Of a DNA stretch of 64,000 nt, positions 40,978 to 52,012 are shown piece by piece (the first letter of the stretch is position 1; each line of letters begins with the position of its first letter). Below the pieces are notes generated by a model. It was not told where the DNA came from, did not search any database, and worked only from the letters and a program-made list of their open reading frames with translations. The translations under genes were made by a program, and so were the position numbers. The DNA comes from Synechococcus sp. UW105 (GTDB taxonomy: Bacteria; Cyanobacteriota; Cyanobacteriia; PCC-6307; Cyanobiaceae), in the NCBI RefSeq assembly GCF_900473935.1, contig NZ_UCNN01000008.1, positions 62,001 to 126,000 on the forward strand, given 5' to 3'.

Positions 40978-41979
40978 ATGACTCGCTCTCTTCTGACACG
41001 CACAGCCGCCAGCCTTCTCGGCATCGGTGCTGCTGTCAGCCTCGTCTCCTGCTCCTCCGGTGGTGATGGCGAAAAGGTGGAAGGTCGCCTCTCAGCAGCC
41101 GGCGCTTCTTTCCCCGCAGCGATTTACCAGCGCTGGTTCCAGGATCTTTCTCCTCAGGGCATCAACGTCAACTACCAGTCCGTGGGCTCCGGCGCAGGTG
41201 TGCGTCAGTTCACTGCTGGCACGGTGGACTTTGGGGCTTCCGACAAACCCATGAAAGCTGAGGCCATCGCCAAAGTGGAACGTGGTGTGGTTCAGATCCC
41301 AATGACCGCAGGCGCCATCGCCGTCGCTTACAACAATCCCGGTTGCGACCTGAAGCTGAACCAGCAGCAACTCGCCAGGATCTTCCTGGGAACGATCAAA
41401 AACTTCAACGAGCTCGGCTGCGAAGACAAGAGCATCAAAGTGGTGCATCGCTCCGATGGGTCCGGTACCACTTACAACTTCACCAAGCACCTCGCCGCCA
41501 TCAGCCCTGACTGGAAGAAGGATGTTGGTGCTGACAAATCGGTGCAGTGGCCCACGGGCGTCGGAGCCAAAGGCAATGAAGGCGTGGCAGCACAGCTGAG
41601 CCAGATCGGGGGCGGCATCGGTTATGTCGAGCTGGCCTACGTGAAAGGTGATCTACAGGCCGCCGCTGTTGAAAATGCTTCTGGGATGCAAGTGAAGCCC
41701 ACCAACGCAACAGCGAGCGAAGCGCTCGGCTCCATCGACCTCGGTCCAGACCTGATCGGTGGCAACCCCAACCCCGAAGGCGGTTACCCAATCGTGACCT
41801 TCACCTGGGTGCTGGCCTACGCCACCGGCAACGGAGAGAAGACTCCGATTCTGAAGAAGACCTTCGACTACATGCTGTCCGATGAGTCCCAGTCCAAAGC
41901 ACCGGAGCTGGGCTATGTCTCCCTGCCTCCAGAAGTGGTGAGCAAAGCCAAGGCCGCTGCCAACTCGATCAGCGAATGA
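40978..41979 (+). CDS. pstS: phosphate-binding lipoprotein PstS
   Basis: The 333-residue protein has a lipoprotein signal ending LVSCSSGG (Cys near residue 24) and the PstS core: AAGASFPAAIYQRWF near 40, YQSVGSGAGVRQF near 62, DFGASDKPMK near 78, HRSDGSGTTYNFTKHL near 160. It binds phosphate outside the membrane and passes it to the PstCAB transporter. No pstC, pstA or pstB is next to it here. AAGGA lies ten bases before the ATG. Confidence 0.97.
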   Translation: MTRSLLTRTAASLLGIGAAVSLVSCSSGGDGEKVEGRLSAAGASFPAAIYQRWFQDLSPQGINVNYQSVGSGAGVRQFTAGTVDFGASDKPMKAEAIAKVERGVVQIPMTAGAIAVAYNNPGCDLKLNQQQLARIFLGTIKNFNELGCEDKSIKVVHRSDGSGTTYNFTKHLAAISPDWKKDVGADKSVQWPTGVGAKGNEGVAAQLSQIGGGIGYVELAYVKGDLQAAAVENASGMQVKPTNATASEALGSIDLGPDLIGGNPNPEGGYPIVTFTWVLAYATGNGEKTPILKKTFDYMLSDESQSKAPELGYVSLPPEVVSKAKAAANSISE

Positions 41980-42007
41980 TCCAATCAGCCCATCGCTGAG
42001 ACTGAGG

Positions 42008-42032
42008 AGGGGGCTTAAGGCCCCCTTTTTTT
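42008..42032 (+). terminator. terminator of pstS
   Basis: A 7-base-pair stem (AGGGGGC / GCCCCCT) with loop TTAAG is followed by seven T, 29 bases after the pstS stop. The remaining gap up to dnaK holds the opposing dnaK terminator and no gene I can support. Confidence 0.93.
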
Positions 42033-42150
42033 GCGGTTTGTTTGTTGTGCTGTGTTGTTCAAGAAGTTGAAGGATGACTGGGTTTGTAGGGCCCCAGAGC
42101 TGAAAACCCACTCGATTTCTGGCCCCAATCAACAGTGAATCTCTCCCACA

Positions 42151-42177
42151 AAAATCCCCGCCTGAATACAGACGGGG
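42151..42177 (-). terminator. terminator of dnaK
   Basis: Read on the minus strand, CCCCGTCTG / CAGGCGGGG with loop TATT (one mismatch in the stem) is followed by ATTTTT. It lies about 70 bases past the dnaK stop and faces the pstS terminator. Confidence 0.8.
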
Positions 42178-42244
42178 AAGAAGGGGATGCTGCTGAAAGA
42201 GAACCCATACAGGAACGCTCTTCAGACAATCATTGGAAACGAGT

Positions 42245-44149
42245 TCACTTCGATTCAGTGAATTCAGCGTCGATCACATCGTCACCACCATCAGCAGCGG
42301 AGGCGCCTGTGGCACCGGCATCAGCTCCCGGAGCTGCACCATCAGCACCAGCTTGCTGATACACCGAAGCACCCAGGGCATAAAGCTCCTGCTGAAGCTC
42401 CTCCAGCAAGGACTTCATCGCATCGAAATCATCCTTGTCGACGGCGTCTTTCAACTTGACACGCTTCTCCTCCACCTTTGTCTTGGCATCGGCATCAACC
42501 TTGTCGCCAAGCTCACCAAGCTGCTTCTCCGCCTGATAAACAAGGGTCTCAGCTTGATTCTTGACATCGATACGCTCGCGCTTCTCCTTATCAGCGCTGG
42601 CGTTGGCTTCGGCATCCTTCACCATCTTGTCCACCTCGTTCTCACTCAGCGTGGATGCACCCGTGATCGAGATGGACTGCTCCTTGCCACTGCCCTTGTC
42701 CTTGGCCGTCACGCTAAGGATGCCGTTGGCATCAATATCGAAGGTCACTTCGATCTGAGGCACGCCACGGGGAGCCGGGGGGATGCCATCAAGGCGGAAG
42801 GTTCCGAGCGACTTGTTATCGGAAGCCATCTCACGCTCGCCTTGAAGCACGTGGATCTCCACGTTGGTCTGACCGTCCACAGCTGTGGAATAGGTCTCCG
42901 ACTTCTTGGTGGGAACGGTGGTGTTACGGGTGATCATCTTGGTCATCACGCCACCCAGGGTCTCCACCCCCAGGGAGAGGGGGGTGACATCAAGGAGAAG
43001 AATGTCTTTCACCTCACCAGCCAGGACGCCGCCCTGGATCGCGGCACCAACGGCCACCACCTCATCGGGATTCACCGTCTGGTTGGGATCCTTACCGGTG
43101 ACCCGTTTCACCAGCTCGAGCACGGCCGGAATACGGGTGGAACCACCCACCATCACGATCTCGTCGAGTTCACCGGAGGAGAGCTTGGCGTCCTTGAGGG
43201 CTTGCTCCACCGGCACGCGGCAGCGATCGATCAGCTTGGAAGCGAGTTCCTCAAACTTGGCGCGGGTCAGGGTGAGATCTAAGTGCTTAGGGCCCTCAGG
43301 GGTGGCCGTGATGAACGGCAGGTTGATCTCACTCTGGGTGGCGTTGGAGAGCTCGATCTTGGCCTTCTCAGCGGCCTCGGTCAGACGTTGCAGAGCCTGC
43401 TTGTCCTGACGCAGGTCAATTCCTTCATTCGACTGAAAGGTTCCAGCCAGATGATCAACGATCACTTTGTCGAAGTCATCGCCACCGAGGTGCGTATCAC
43501 CAGAGGTGGAGAGCACCTCAAACACGCCGTCGCCAACTTCGAGCACGGACACGTCGAAAGTGCCACCACCCAGATCAAACACGAGGATGCGCTCGTTGCT
43601 CTTCTTGTCGAGTCCGTAGGCCAGCGCGGCAGCCGTGGGCTCGTTAATGATGCGCAGCACCTCAAGGCCGGCGATCTTGCCGGCATCCTTCGTGGCCTGA
43701 CGCTGAGAGTCGTTGAAATAGGCGGGAACAGTGATCACCGCTTGGGTGACAGTCTCACCGAGGTACTTGCCGGCGTCATCGGCCAGCTTGCGTAGCACTT
43801 GGGCGGAGACCTCTTCAGGAGCGAACTGCTTCTCCAGAACCGGGCACTTCACCTTCACATTGGAGCCAGCCTTCTCGACGCCATAACTCACCTCCTTCGA
43901 TTCCTCATTGACCTCGTCGACACGGCGACCAATGAAGCGCTTCACCGAATAAAAGGTGTTATCCGGGTTCATCACCGCCTGACGCTTGGCGATCTGCCCG
44001 ACCAGTTGATCCTGGTTTTTGGTGTAAGCCACCACCGAGGGGGTGGTGCGGAATCCTTCCGCGTTAGCGATCACGGTGGGCTTGCCGCCCTCCATGACGG
44101 AAACACAGCTGTTCGTTGTGCCTAGGTCAATGCCAACAACCTTGCCCAT
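42245..44149 (-). CDS. dnaK: chaperone DnaK (Hsp70)
   Basis: The 634-residue Hsp70 has all family signatures: [17 protein letters not shown] at the start, [19 protein letters not shown] near residue 195, [19 protein letters not shown] near 335, and a C-terminus ending [12 protein letters not shown]. The complete DVIDAEF end is typical of the main cyanobacterial DnaK2. A strong AGGAGGTG precedes the ATG. No grpE or dnaJ is next to it here. Confidence 0.97.
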   Translation of the reverse strand: MGKVVGIDLGTTNSCVSVMEGGKPTVIANAEGFRTTPSVVAYTKNQDQLVGQIAKRQAVMNPDNTFYSVKRFIGRRVDEVNEESKEVSYGVEKAGSNVKVKCPVLEKQFAPEEVSAQVLRKLADDAGKYLGETVTQAVITVPAYFNDSQRQATKDAGKIAGLEVLRIINEPTAAALAYGLDKKSNERILVFDLGGGTFDVSVLEVGDGVFEVLSTSGDTHLGGDDFDKVIVDHLAGTFQSNEGIDLRQDKQALQRLTEAAEKAKIELSNATQSEINLPFITATPEGPKHLDLTLTRAKFEELASKLIDRCRVPVEQALKDAKLSSGELDEIVMVGGSTRIPAVLELVKRVTGKDPNQTVNPDEVVAVGAAIQGGVLAGEVKDILLLDVTPLSLGVETLGGVMTKMITRNTTVPTKKSETYSTAVDGQTNVEIHVLQGEREMASDNKSLGTFRLDGIPPAPRGVPQIEVTFDIDANGILSVTAKDKGSGKEQSISITGASTLSENEVDKMVKDAEANASADKEKRERIDVKNQAETLVYQAEKQLGELGDKVDADAKTKVEEKRVKLKDAVDKDDFDAMKSLLEELQQELYALGASVYQQAGADGAAPGADAGATGASAADGGDDVIDAEFTESK

Positions 44150-44278
44150 GGGATCCCACCTCCTCGTCGAAATGTCGTCTTGAACCTCTGCATCTTCTCC
44201 AGAGCAGTGGTCTCAAGACGAGGTGTGGTTCCCGAACAGCCGGGGCGGCAGGCTGGTCATCAGAGCAGGCAGCCGCCC

Positions 44279-45178
44279 ATGACCAGCCCAGGAACGATCG
44301 GGGCCAGCACAGCACTGGTGGGCCTTCTCGGCGATCCGGTGCATCACTCACTGTCTCCGGCGTTGCAAAACGCGGCGTTATCGGCCATGGAACTCGACTG
44401 GGTCTTTCTGGCCATGCCGACGCCGGCCGACCAGCTCAGCAGCGTCTTGAAGGGACTGGAAGCCATCGGCTGCCGCGGCCTGAACGTGACCATTCCCCAT
44501 AAACAAACTGTGGCCGCCCTCTGCAAAACGCTCAGCCCACTGGCGCAGCGTCTAGGCGCAGTGAACGTGCTGGTCCCCCATGCCGATGGCGGTTGGTTCG
44601 GCACCAATACCGACGTCGAAGGCTTCTGTCGACCCCTGCGCGATGCGGAGTCGAGCTGGAACAAGCGACGGGCCCTAGTGCTGGGCTGTGGAGGGAGTGC
44701 CAGAGCGGTCGTGGCGGGACTGATCGAGCTGGGATGCTCCTGCATAGAAATCGCAGGACGTCGGAACGAAGCCCTGATCGCATTCCAACGGGAGTGCCTT
44801 GACTGGGCACCCCAGCTGAAGACCGTGTGCTTGAGCGATGAAGCTTCTTTGGCCACGAGCCTGGAGCAGGCGGATCTTGTCGTGAATACAACGCCGGTGG
44901 GGATGGCTTCGCCCAATGACCCGAACGCAGCCCTCGCCAGTCCCCTCAGCCCCAATCTGATTGGCCGACTGAAGCAAGAATCCTGGGTGTACGACATCAT
45001 TTACACCCCAAGACCGACCCGACTGCTGCAGCTGGCAACGAACCACGGATGCCGCAGCATCGACGGCCTCGAGATGCTCGTTCAACAGGGGGCAGCGGCC
45101 CTGCGTCTCTGGTCTGGTCGCGACGATGTGCCAGTGGCAGCCATGCGTGATGCAGCCCTCCAACAACTGACCACCTAG
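44279..45178 (+). CDS. aroE: shikimate dehydrogenase AroE
   Basis: The 299-residue enzyme reduces 3-dehydroshikimate to shikimate with NADPH. Motifs are GDPVHHSLSPALQNAAL near residue 18, GLNVTIPHKQTVA near 66 with the catalytic Lys, GTNTDVEGF near 105, VLGCGGSARAVVAGL near 137 and VNTTPVGM near 205. The ATG at 44279 fits the family; the longer open frame above it does not. It diverges from dnaK. Confidence 0.96.
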   Translation: MTSPGTIGASTALVGLLGDPVHHSLSPALQNAALSAMELDWVFLAMPTPADQLSSVLKGLEAIGCRGLNVTIPHKQTVAALCKTLSPLAQRLGAVNVLVPHADGGWFGTNTDVEGFCRPLRDAESSWNKRRALVLGCGGSARAVVAGLIELGCSCIEIAGRRNEALIAFQRECLDWAPQLKTVCLSDEASLATSLEQADLVVNTTPVGMASPNDPNAALASPLSPNLIGRLKQESWVYDIIYTPRPTRLLQLATNHGCRSIDGLEMLVQQGAAALRLWSGRDDVPVAAMRDAALQQLTT

Positions 45179-45202
45179 CGTCAGCCCAGCACAAAGGCCT
45201 CT

Positions 45203-45691
45203 ATGTCGATTCCCGTCTGGCAGCGGTTGCTCGGACTATTGGTGTACCTGCTACCCCTGAGCGATGCTCTGCCCTTCGGACAGTCTCTCGTAACTCAGTA
45301 CCCAATTTTGGGACTGTTCCTGCTTCCGGCAGTCCCGTTGGTGATCCTCGAGCAAAGCATCCGCTTTGGACCGCTAGCTCTTGGTGGTTTGCTGTTGTTC
45401 TTCGTGCTTTTCCTGGGGGTCGTGCGCAATCCCAACGTGCCTTACTTCCTGCGTTTCAACACTCTTCAGGCACTCTTGATAGACATCGTGGTGATCCTGA
45501 TCACCTACGTCTACACGCCGCTGTCGATGCAGCTAGGCAGCCTCGGGGATGGCCTCGTGATCCGCACCCTGGGCAGCACAGTATTCCTAGGTGTGCTGGG
45601 GATCGTGATCTTCGCCCTGATCGAGTGCCTGCGCGGTCGAGAGCCCGATCTTCCCGGGATCAGCCAGGCCGTGCGGATGCAGCTCTACTGA
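45203..45691 (+). CDS. Tic20-like membrane protein
   Basis: The 162-residue protein has four hydrophobic segments, with the Tic20/Ycf60 features LVYLLPLSDALPFG near residue 13 and YFLRFNTLQALLIDIVVIL near 80. Chloroplast Tic20 forms part of the protein import channel; the cyanobacterial role is not settled. It sits 24 bases after aroE and just before rpsF. Confidence 0.88.
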   Translation: MSIPVWQRLLGLLVYLLPLSDALPFGQSLVTQYPILGLFLLPAVPLVILEQSIRFGPLALGGLLLFFVLFLGVVRNPNVPYFLRFNTLQALLIDIVVILITYVYTPLSMQLGSLGDGLVIRTLGSTVFLGVLGIVIFALIECLRGREPDLPGISQAVRMQLY

Positions 45692-45772
45692 GCTGTCAAC
45701 CCCCCAGACGATAAGGTGATTGATCCGTCGCTCACTTTGGTGAGCCTTGAGTCCCTGTCGGAGTGACCTTCC

Positions 45773-46150
45773 ATGACCCAGCAGCCTTACTACGAGACCA
45801 TGTACATCCTCCGTCCGGATATTCCGGAAGAGGAAGTTGAGTCTCATCTGCTCAAGTACCGCGACATCATCGTTGAGGCCGGTGCCGAGGTGCTCGATAA
45901 CCAGATGCGTGGCAAGCGCCGACTGGCTTATGCGATCAACAAGAACAAGGAAGGCATCTACGTGCAGCTGAGCCACAACGGCGATGGCCAGCAAGTTGCC
46001 GTGCTTGAGAAAGCAATGCGCTTAAGCGAAGACGTGATCCGCTATCTCACCGTCAAGCAAGACGGCCCGCTGCCCGCGCCTCGCGTCATGCCCGGCACGG
46101 AAGCACCTGCGCAACAGGAAGAGCAAGAGCCTGCCAGCACCCCAGCCTGA
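45773..46150 (+). CDS. rpsF: 30S ribosomal protein S6
   Basis: The 125-residue protein matches S6: [21 protein letters not shown] at the N-terminus, [24 protein letters not shown] near residue 42 and [17 protein letters not shown] near 83. A Pro/Glu/Ala-rich tail of about 25 residues follows the core. S6 binds 16S rRNA with S18. Confidence 0.97.
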   Translation: MTQQPYYETMYILRPDIPEEEVESHLLKYRDIIVEAGAEVLDNQMRGKRRLAYAINKNKEGIYVQLSHNGDGQQVAVLEKAMRLSEDVIRYLTVKQDGPLPAPRVMPGTEAPAQQEEQEPASTPA

Positions 46151-46186
46151 TTCCAACTCCTGTTCAGTGCAGGGATTGTTCAGTCC

Positions 46187-46609
46187 GTGGCCCAGCGATA
46201 CCGTCTGGCCATGGACTTTTTTTCTGATCACCATCAGGCTCCAACACCCTTGTGGCAAGCCTCGACGGATCCATTGGAACGATCAGAGCCAACATCCAGC
46301 TCAATGCAGCAAAGCACTGGACACAGCGAAGCAAGCGACGCTGAATTGACGCGTCTACGCGCACGGGTGCAGGAACTAGAAGCCAACGTTGCCGATTACG
46401 AAGCCCTGCTCGAGGAACTCCCTGATCTCTTCGAACGCAAGTTCCAGCAGCGACTTGAACCGCTACTGGAGCGCTATCGCCTGCTCGCTCAAGCCCAGGA
46501 CTTGCACGCACCCCAAGCACCCTTACAGAAAGCAGCACTGCGATGGAGCTGGCCCAGAGTGAGACGCATTAGCTTCAACAATCAAGACTCAGAACAGAAT
46601 GCCGCCTGA
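46187..46609 (+). CDS. coiled-coil hypothetical protein
   Basis: The 140-residue protein (GTG at 46187; ATG at 46211 is equally possible) has a Ser/Gln-rich start and a clear coiled coil from about residue 50 to 100: AELTRLRARVQELEANVADYEALLEELPDLFERKFQQRLEPLLERY. The end is basic and Trp-containing. No catalytic motif. It follows rpsF by 36 bases and converges on argG. Function unknown. Confidence 0.75.
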   Translation: MAQRYRLAMDFFSDHHQAPTPLWQASTDPLERSEPTSSSMQQSTGHSEASDAELTRLRARVQELEANVADYEALLEELPDLFERKFQQRLEPLLERYRLLAQAQDLHAPQAPLQKAALRWSWPRVRRISFNNQDSEQNAA

Positions 46610-46649
46610 TGATCAGGCTGACCGTGACTGCTCTGAGTGCTGGCAAACC

Positions 46650-47854
<1,205 letters not shown>

Positions 47855-47855
<1 letters not shown>

Positions 47856-48079
47856 CAATGCGACTCCTGATCACAATCGTCTGATTCTCTCTCCCCGCCG
47901 GTCAGGCCCACCAACAGCCAGATCACAACAAGCACAGAGGGACCAAACACCAGCCACACCACAGTCGGGCCGTCAACAATCGGGGAGCCGGGATGGAGAG
48001 CACCCCAACGGCGTAGACCGGCACTGATGAGCAAAGCAAGTGCCCAGAGCAGCAACAGGGCACGAGGTTTGCCGCTCAA
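47855..48079 (-). CDS. small membrane protein upstream of argG
   Basis: The 74-residue protein has two hydrophobic segments, [16 protein letters not shown] and [21 protein letters not shown], and a charged acidic tail ending in DCDQESH. Its stop overlaps the argG start. No family recognised, but coupling to argG and the clear two-helix pattern support a real gene. Confidence 0.7.
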
Positions 48080-48144
48080 GCTGAATCTTGCTGTTGCTGT
48101 CCACTATGATGGTTGATTGGACTAATTGGACTTTGTCCTCGGCG

Positions 48145-48396
48145 ATGAGCAGCGCACTCGATAACATCAATCCAGCCCTGACCCGTTACGGGCGCAAGGA
48201 GCCTGCACCGGTACTGCCCCTGCGCGAAGAGCCTGACCTCCTCAGCTGGCTCGAAACCAGTGGCCGTCTGGTCGAAGACGAGGAATCCTCCTCCAGCGAC
48301 GTGAGCACCGTCGAGGAAGAGGAACTGTCTGCACTGATGGGCGAAAAAGAGGACTACAACAAAGATGACGAGCAGGAAGAGAACTGGGAAGACTGA
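48145..48396 (+). CDS. small acidic conserved cyanobacterial protein (DUF3134-like)
   Basis: The 83-residue protein begins SALDNINPALTRYGRKEPAPVLPLREEPDLLSWLETSGRL, which recalls the DUF3134 family of cyanobacteria, and ends in a strongly acidic tail. The ATG at 48145 is preferred over the upstream frame. A -10-like TATGAT is at 48105-48110. Function unknown. Confidence 0.85.
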   Translation: MSSALDNINPALTRYGRKEPAPVLPLREEPDLLSWLETSGRLVEDEESSSSDVSTVEEEELSALMGEKEDYNKDDEQEENWED

Positions 48397-48497
48397 GACA
48401 ACAGGTCTCCTGGCGTTCTGACTGACAGTCGACTGACCCTGATCAGATCAAGCACGTCTGGGGCTCTCTTAATCTCACGGCGCCCAGACACGCAGCT

Positions 48498-49598
48498 GTG
48501 GATCAAACAACGGAAGCGTCCCAGGTGATGGACGGTCGTTTGCCAGCGATGGTCCTTGCCACAGCCGTGTTTGGCCTCGCTTTCGCCAGCGATCGCCTCA
48601 TACCCGGCAGCCTGCTCAGCCTGCCGTTGCTGATCACAACACTGGTGGCAAGCGTGGTGGCTTGGCTAGGAATCCCCTGGCTTCGGGCCCTCAAAATGGG
48701 GCAAGTCATCCGCGAAGACGGCCCCCAGGCGCATCTGAGCAAGGCCGGCACACCGACCATGGGAGGGCTACTGGTGGTGCCAGTGGGTGTGATCATCGGC
48801 GCTCTAGTGAGCGTGATGAACGGCGACGACAAACGACTGCTTGCAGTCGCCACCGTCACCCTGGCCTTCATGCTGATCGGCGGGATCGATGATTGGCGCA
48901 GCCTCACCCGTCAGACCAACACTGGCCTGACGCCCCGGGGAAAACTGTTGCTTCAGGCAAGTGCGGCTGGCTTGTTTCTGGCTGTAGCGGGCTGGCAGGG
49001 CTGGATCACGGGCACGATTGCCTTTCCCTTCGGGCTCAACCTGGCACTGGGATGGTTGATCTGGCCCCTGGCTCTATTCGTGTTTCTGGCCGAAAGCAAC
49101 GCCACCAATCTCACCGATGGGCTCGACGGCCTCGCTGCCGGTTGCGGAGCCTTGGTGTTCAGCGGCTTGGCGCTGCAACTGATGCTGCGCGGCAATGGCG
49201 GTGACCCATCTCTGGCGGGTTTCTGTATGGCCATGGCCGGCACCTGGATCGGATTCCTCGTGCACAACCGCAATCCAGCCCGAGTGTTCATGGGAGACAC
49301 AGGATCACTGGCGATGGGAGCAGCCCTCACCGCTGTAGCCCTGCTGAGCAACAGCCTCTGGCCGCTGCTGGTGATGGGCGGGGTGTTTCTAGCCGAATCG
49401 CTTTCTGTGATTATTCAGGTCTGGGTGTTCAAAGCCACCAAGGGATCGGATGGAGTGGGCAAACGGGTGTTCCGGATGGCGCCGCTGCACCATCACTTCG
49501 AGCTAGGTGGTGCCAGCGAACAACAGGTGGTGAGAGCCTTCTGGCTGATCACCGCTTTACTCGTGATAGCAGGAGTGTTGTTGCGACCTCACAGCTAG
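48498..49598 (+). CDS. mraY: phospho-N-acetylmuramoyl-pentapeptide-transferase MraY
   Basis: The 366-residue membrane enzyme makes lipid I in peptidoglycan synthesis. It has about ten hydrophobic segments and the family motifs [15 protein letters not shown] near residue 88, [16 protein letters not shown] near 130, [17 protein letters not shown] near 201, [10 protein letters not shown] near 265 and [11 protein letters not shown] near 330. The start is GTG. Confidence 0.96.
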   Translation: MDQTTEASQVMDGRLPAMVLATAVFGLAFASDRLIPGSLLSLPLLITTLVASVVAWLGIPWLRALKMGQVIREDGPQAHLSKAGTPTMGGLLVVPVGVIIGALVSVMNGDDKRLLAVATVTLAFMLIGGIDDWRSLTRQTNTGLTPRGKLLLQASAAGLFLAVAGWQGWITGTIAFPFGLNLALGWLIWPLALFVFLAESNATNLTDGLDGLAAGCGALVFSGLALQLMLRGNGGDPSLAGFCMAMAGTWIGFLVHNRNPARVFMGDTGSLAMGAALTAVALLSNSLWPLLVMGGVFLAESLSVIIQVWVFKATKGSDGVGKRVFRMAPLHHHFELGGASEQQVVRAFWLITALLVIAGVLLRPHS

Positions 49599-49720
49599 GG
49601 CAGCCCCCGACGGAAACGAATCGCAGTCGCAGTCTCAATCGCGAGGCAATCAGACCCAAAAAGAGTGGAATGGCTGCTAAAACCCAGCAACTGGCGATTG
49701 GTGGTTCATTGAAAAGTGAG

Positions 49721-49753
49721 CAACATTCATGCTTTTCGCAACCATGAATGTTG
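49721..49753. repeat. perfect 11-base inverted repeat upstream of the transferase gene
   Basis: CAACATTCATG and CATGAATGTTG are exact reverse complements around an 11-base spacer. It lies 75 bases before the transferase ATG and 122 bases after mraY. There is no T run, so it is more likely an operator or a structured leader than a terminator. Confidence 0.8.
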
Positions 49754-49828
49754 AAGGATAAATGAATACGATAGCATCGATCAACGGACTCAACCCCTGA
49801 TCATCCCAACGGCAGAAACCCACGACAG

Positions 49829-50959
49829 ATGAAAGAAAAAATCATCTTTTATGCATTTAGCTCTCAGAGTTGGGATTCATATTTTCCCATCATCAAGGAG
49901 ATCTTGGCCCAAGAACCAAACGCAAAAAACTGGATGAGCGTTTGCGCACCTTGTGATCGCTATGAGTTTAGAAACGACAACTCAAAAGATTTATTTGAAC
50001 TTTTCAAGGAAAAATTCAGTACGCCACCTGCAGACACATTGCCCAAACCCAATGAGTACGAATACGCGCTAGTCACCACCCACATCCCAGACGAAAGACA
50101 TGGATTAAATAAGGGCCTGTATATCCATGTTCCACACGGCTCTGCCTTTGGCAACAACATGGCCTCAGATTATTTACTATCCTGCTACAAAGCCTCGAAC
50201 ATCTATTGCGGAGTATCACCAACAGAAGAGGAATATATCACCGACTCAATCGGCGAGCTTGCCAGAAAAGAAGCACTATTTGTTGCCACAGGATGTCCAA
50301 AAAACGATATGTTCTCTGACTACATATCTGGCTCACAAGAAAACAGAAATCAAATCAAACATGAAGTCAAACAAGCGATGAATATTGCCAGCGATCAAGC
50401 AGTTATTTTCATTGCTTCTCACTGGACATCACGTGGAATCTTAAGACGATTTGGCACCAGTCTGATACAGGCACTATCAACACTTGGAGACAAAGTCCAT
50501 ATCATTCAAGGTGCACATCCGAATTTATGGACGAATCATGTGAGCACTCAAACATCGGAATGGATCTACAGGTCTCTCTGCCATGAAAGAGATAGGGGTT
50601 CGGCTTCGTTAAGCCTTGGAGTCAGTGATGCCAGTGCTCTTCTGGCTTCTGACGTCGTCATCGCTGACATCAGCTCAATTGTGATTGAAGCAGCTTTACT
50701 GGAGAAGCCACTTCTATTAAACATCGACAAAGACTCCTTTCGCAACAACCAGACTTATGAAATCTACAAAGATATAAGCGTCCAGTTCGAGGGTGCAGAC
50801 GATCTCATGCAGGCCTTTATGAATGGCGTTGAGTTTCCCAGCAACAGAGACAACATGCTCAAAAAAGTAAGAGAATTATTTGGCTACAATATCGGAAATT
50901 CATCAAAACAAGTAGCTAAGATTATCCTCAACGCTGCTTCTAACTTGAAGACAGCATAA
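49829..50959 (+). CDS. CDP-glycerol glycerophosphotransferase-like protein
   Basis: The 376-residue protein has a GT-B-type layout. Its second half, IFIASHWTSRGILRRFGTSL near residue 195, IIQGAHPNLW near 230 and VVIADISSIVIEAALLEKPLLLN near 275, resembles TagB/TagF-type transferases, in which a His and an Asp-x-Ser-Ser motif matter. It probably adds glycerol phosphate or a similar group to a surface polysaccharide. It is visibly richer in A and T than its neighbours and uses many AAA, ATT and ATA codons, which suggests transfer from another lineage. Confidence 0.8.
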   Translation: MKEKIIFYAFSSQSWDSYFPIIKEILAQEPNAKNWMSVCAPCDRYEFRNDNSKDLFELFKEKFSTPPADTLPKPNEYEYALVTTHIPDERHGLNKGLYIHVPHGSAFGNNMASDYLLSCYKASNIYCGVSPTEEEYITDSIGELARKEALFVATGCPKNDMFSDYISGSQENRNQIKHEVKQAMNIASDQAVIFIASHWTSRGILRRFGTSLIQALSTLGDKVHIIQGAHPNLWTNHVSTQTSEWIYRSLCHERDRGSASLSLGVSDASALLASDVVIADISSIVIEAALLEKPLLLNIDKDSFRNNQTYEIYKDISVQFEGADDLMQAFMNGVEFPSNRDNMLKKVRELFGYNIGNSSKQVAKIILNAASNLKTA

Positions 50960-51182
50960 TCAACAAGAATCATTGGATTCAATCTCAGCAACCTGTCGTC
51001 TTCACCATGTCTGCCACATGAAACGAGAGCCAAAAATCGGCTCTAATCAGGGGCTCACCCCTATCATGGCCATCAAGATCGCATGGCTCAAAAGCAACAT
51101 CTGTAGGCGCAGTGACTCATCTAGACCAATCCGATCAGAAGAAAATTGTAGGGTTGTGACGGAGCTTGTGACTCTGATTGAA
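50960..51182. other. intergenic region after the transferase gene
   Basis: A short hairpin at 51026-51044 (AGAGCC / GGCTCT) and another just after it (AGGGG / CCCCT) could act as weak transcript ends, but neither has a T run. A 60-80 codon frame here is not convincing. Confidence 0.4.
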
Positions 51183-51491
51183 TCAGATCAAGCCCGGCTT
51201 CAACGACTCAGGTTTTGATCGTGAGGGTTTGAATCGATAGGTCCCTTGTTGATAACGCCAATGCAGCTTCTTTTGGCCTCGCCACACAAACCAGACAAGA
51301 TCTTTTTTGCTTTCGGTCAAACATCCTGAGAACGTTCCGTTCTCAAACCCTTGGATGCCTTGGTAATGAGTCAAATTGTAGTGAGAGCAATGCGCCATCA
51401 CGTCCTGATGGCTGGGCTTGTTCGCCGTCTCAAGCATGACGCTGACGACAGCAGCCGTGAGCGCAACCTGAACCCAAAACCGCCTTGCCAA
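51183..51491 (-). CDS. possible small exported or anchored protein
   Basis: The 102-residue frame (TTG start) has a hydrophobic segment at residues 6-20 (WVQVALTAAVVSVML) and then HCSHYNLTHYQGIQGFENGTFSGCLTESKKDLVWFVWRG, with two Cys that could pair outside the membrane. The end is basic. Composition looks coding, but the start codon is weak and I recognise no family. Confidence 0.45.
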   Translation of the reverse strand: MARRFWVQVALTAAVVSVMLETANKPSHQDVMAHCSHYNLTHYQGIQGFENGTFSGCLTESKKDLVWFVWRGQKKLHWRYQQGTYRFKPSRSKPESLKPGLI

Positions 51492-51752
51492 GCTGTGACA
51501 GAAACATTCGCTCGATCTTCAGTCTAGATCGACCAAACAAACGACCCCATGGAGATCACACCTGAGCCATACAGCTCAGCTCCACAAACCACGATCTCGT
51601 GATCTGAACTGATGTTTAGCGTACGGTTGATGAGTGGCTTGCGGAACATCAGCCAAACAGAATGGAGTCACAGACGACTGAAATGGTGCTTAAGTAACGA
51701 TGAATCCCTCAAACCACAACGACAGTTCGTGTCATAGGAGTCAACTCAAATA

Positions 51753-52001
51753 ATGGCCTATTTCACCTGGAAGGAAGCCGGGCTCACCAGCGACTGCGCC
51801 AGCCTCGAAGCCATGGCCGCCCGCTTTGAGGAGGCCGCCAGCCTGATGCGAAGGATGGCCAAGGAAGGCTTCCAGCTGGAACGCAGCAAAGGACTGCAGC
51901 GCATCACCCATCCCACCCCAGACGTGTTTGATGCCTGGGGCTTCGTCAATGAGGAATCTCCAGAGCGTCAGCTCACCCTGATGCCTGATCTTCCCCACTG
52001 A
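51753..52001 (+). CDS. small conserved picocyanobacterial protein
   Basis: The 82-residue protein, MAYFTWKEAGLTSDCASLEA at the start, then AARFEEAASLMRRMAKEGFQLE and FDAWGFVNEESPERQLTLMP, resembles a short protein seen, as I recall, across marine Synechococcus and Prochlorococcus. It is helical with no membrane segment. AGGAG lies 12 bases before the ATG. Function unknown. Confidence 0.75.
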   Translation: MAYFTWKEAGLTSDCASLEAMAARFEEAASLMRRMAKEGFQLERSKGLQRITHPTPDVFDAWGFVNEESPERQLTLMPDLPH

Positions 52002-52012
52002 GCCAAAAACGG

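Noticed and set aside
42233-43282. A 349-codon open frame opposite dnaK
   Set aside because: It is antisense to a highly conserved gene of biased codon use, which often leaves a long open shadow frame; the product resembles no protein.
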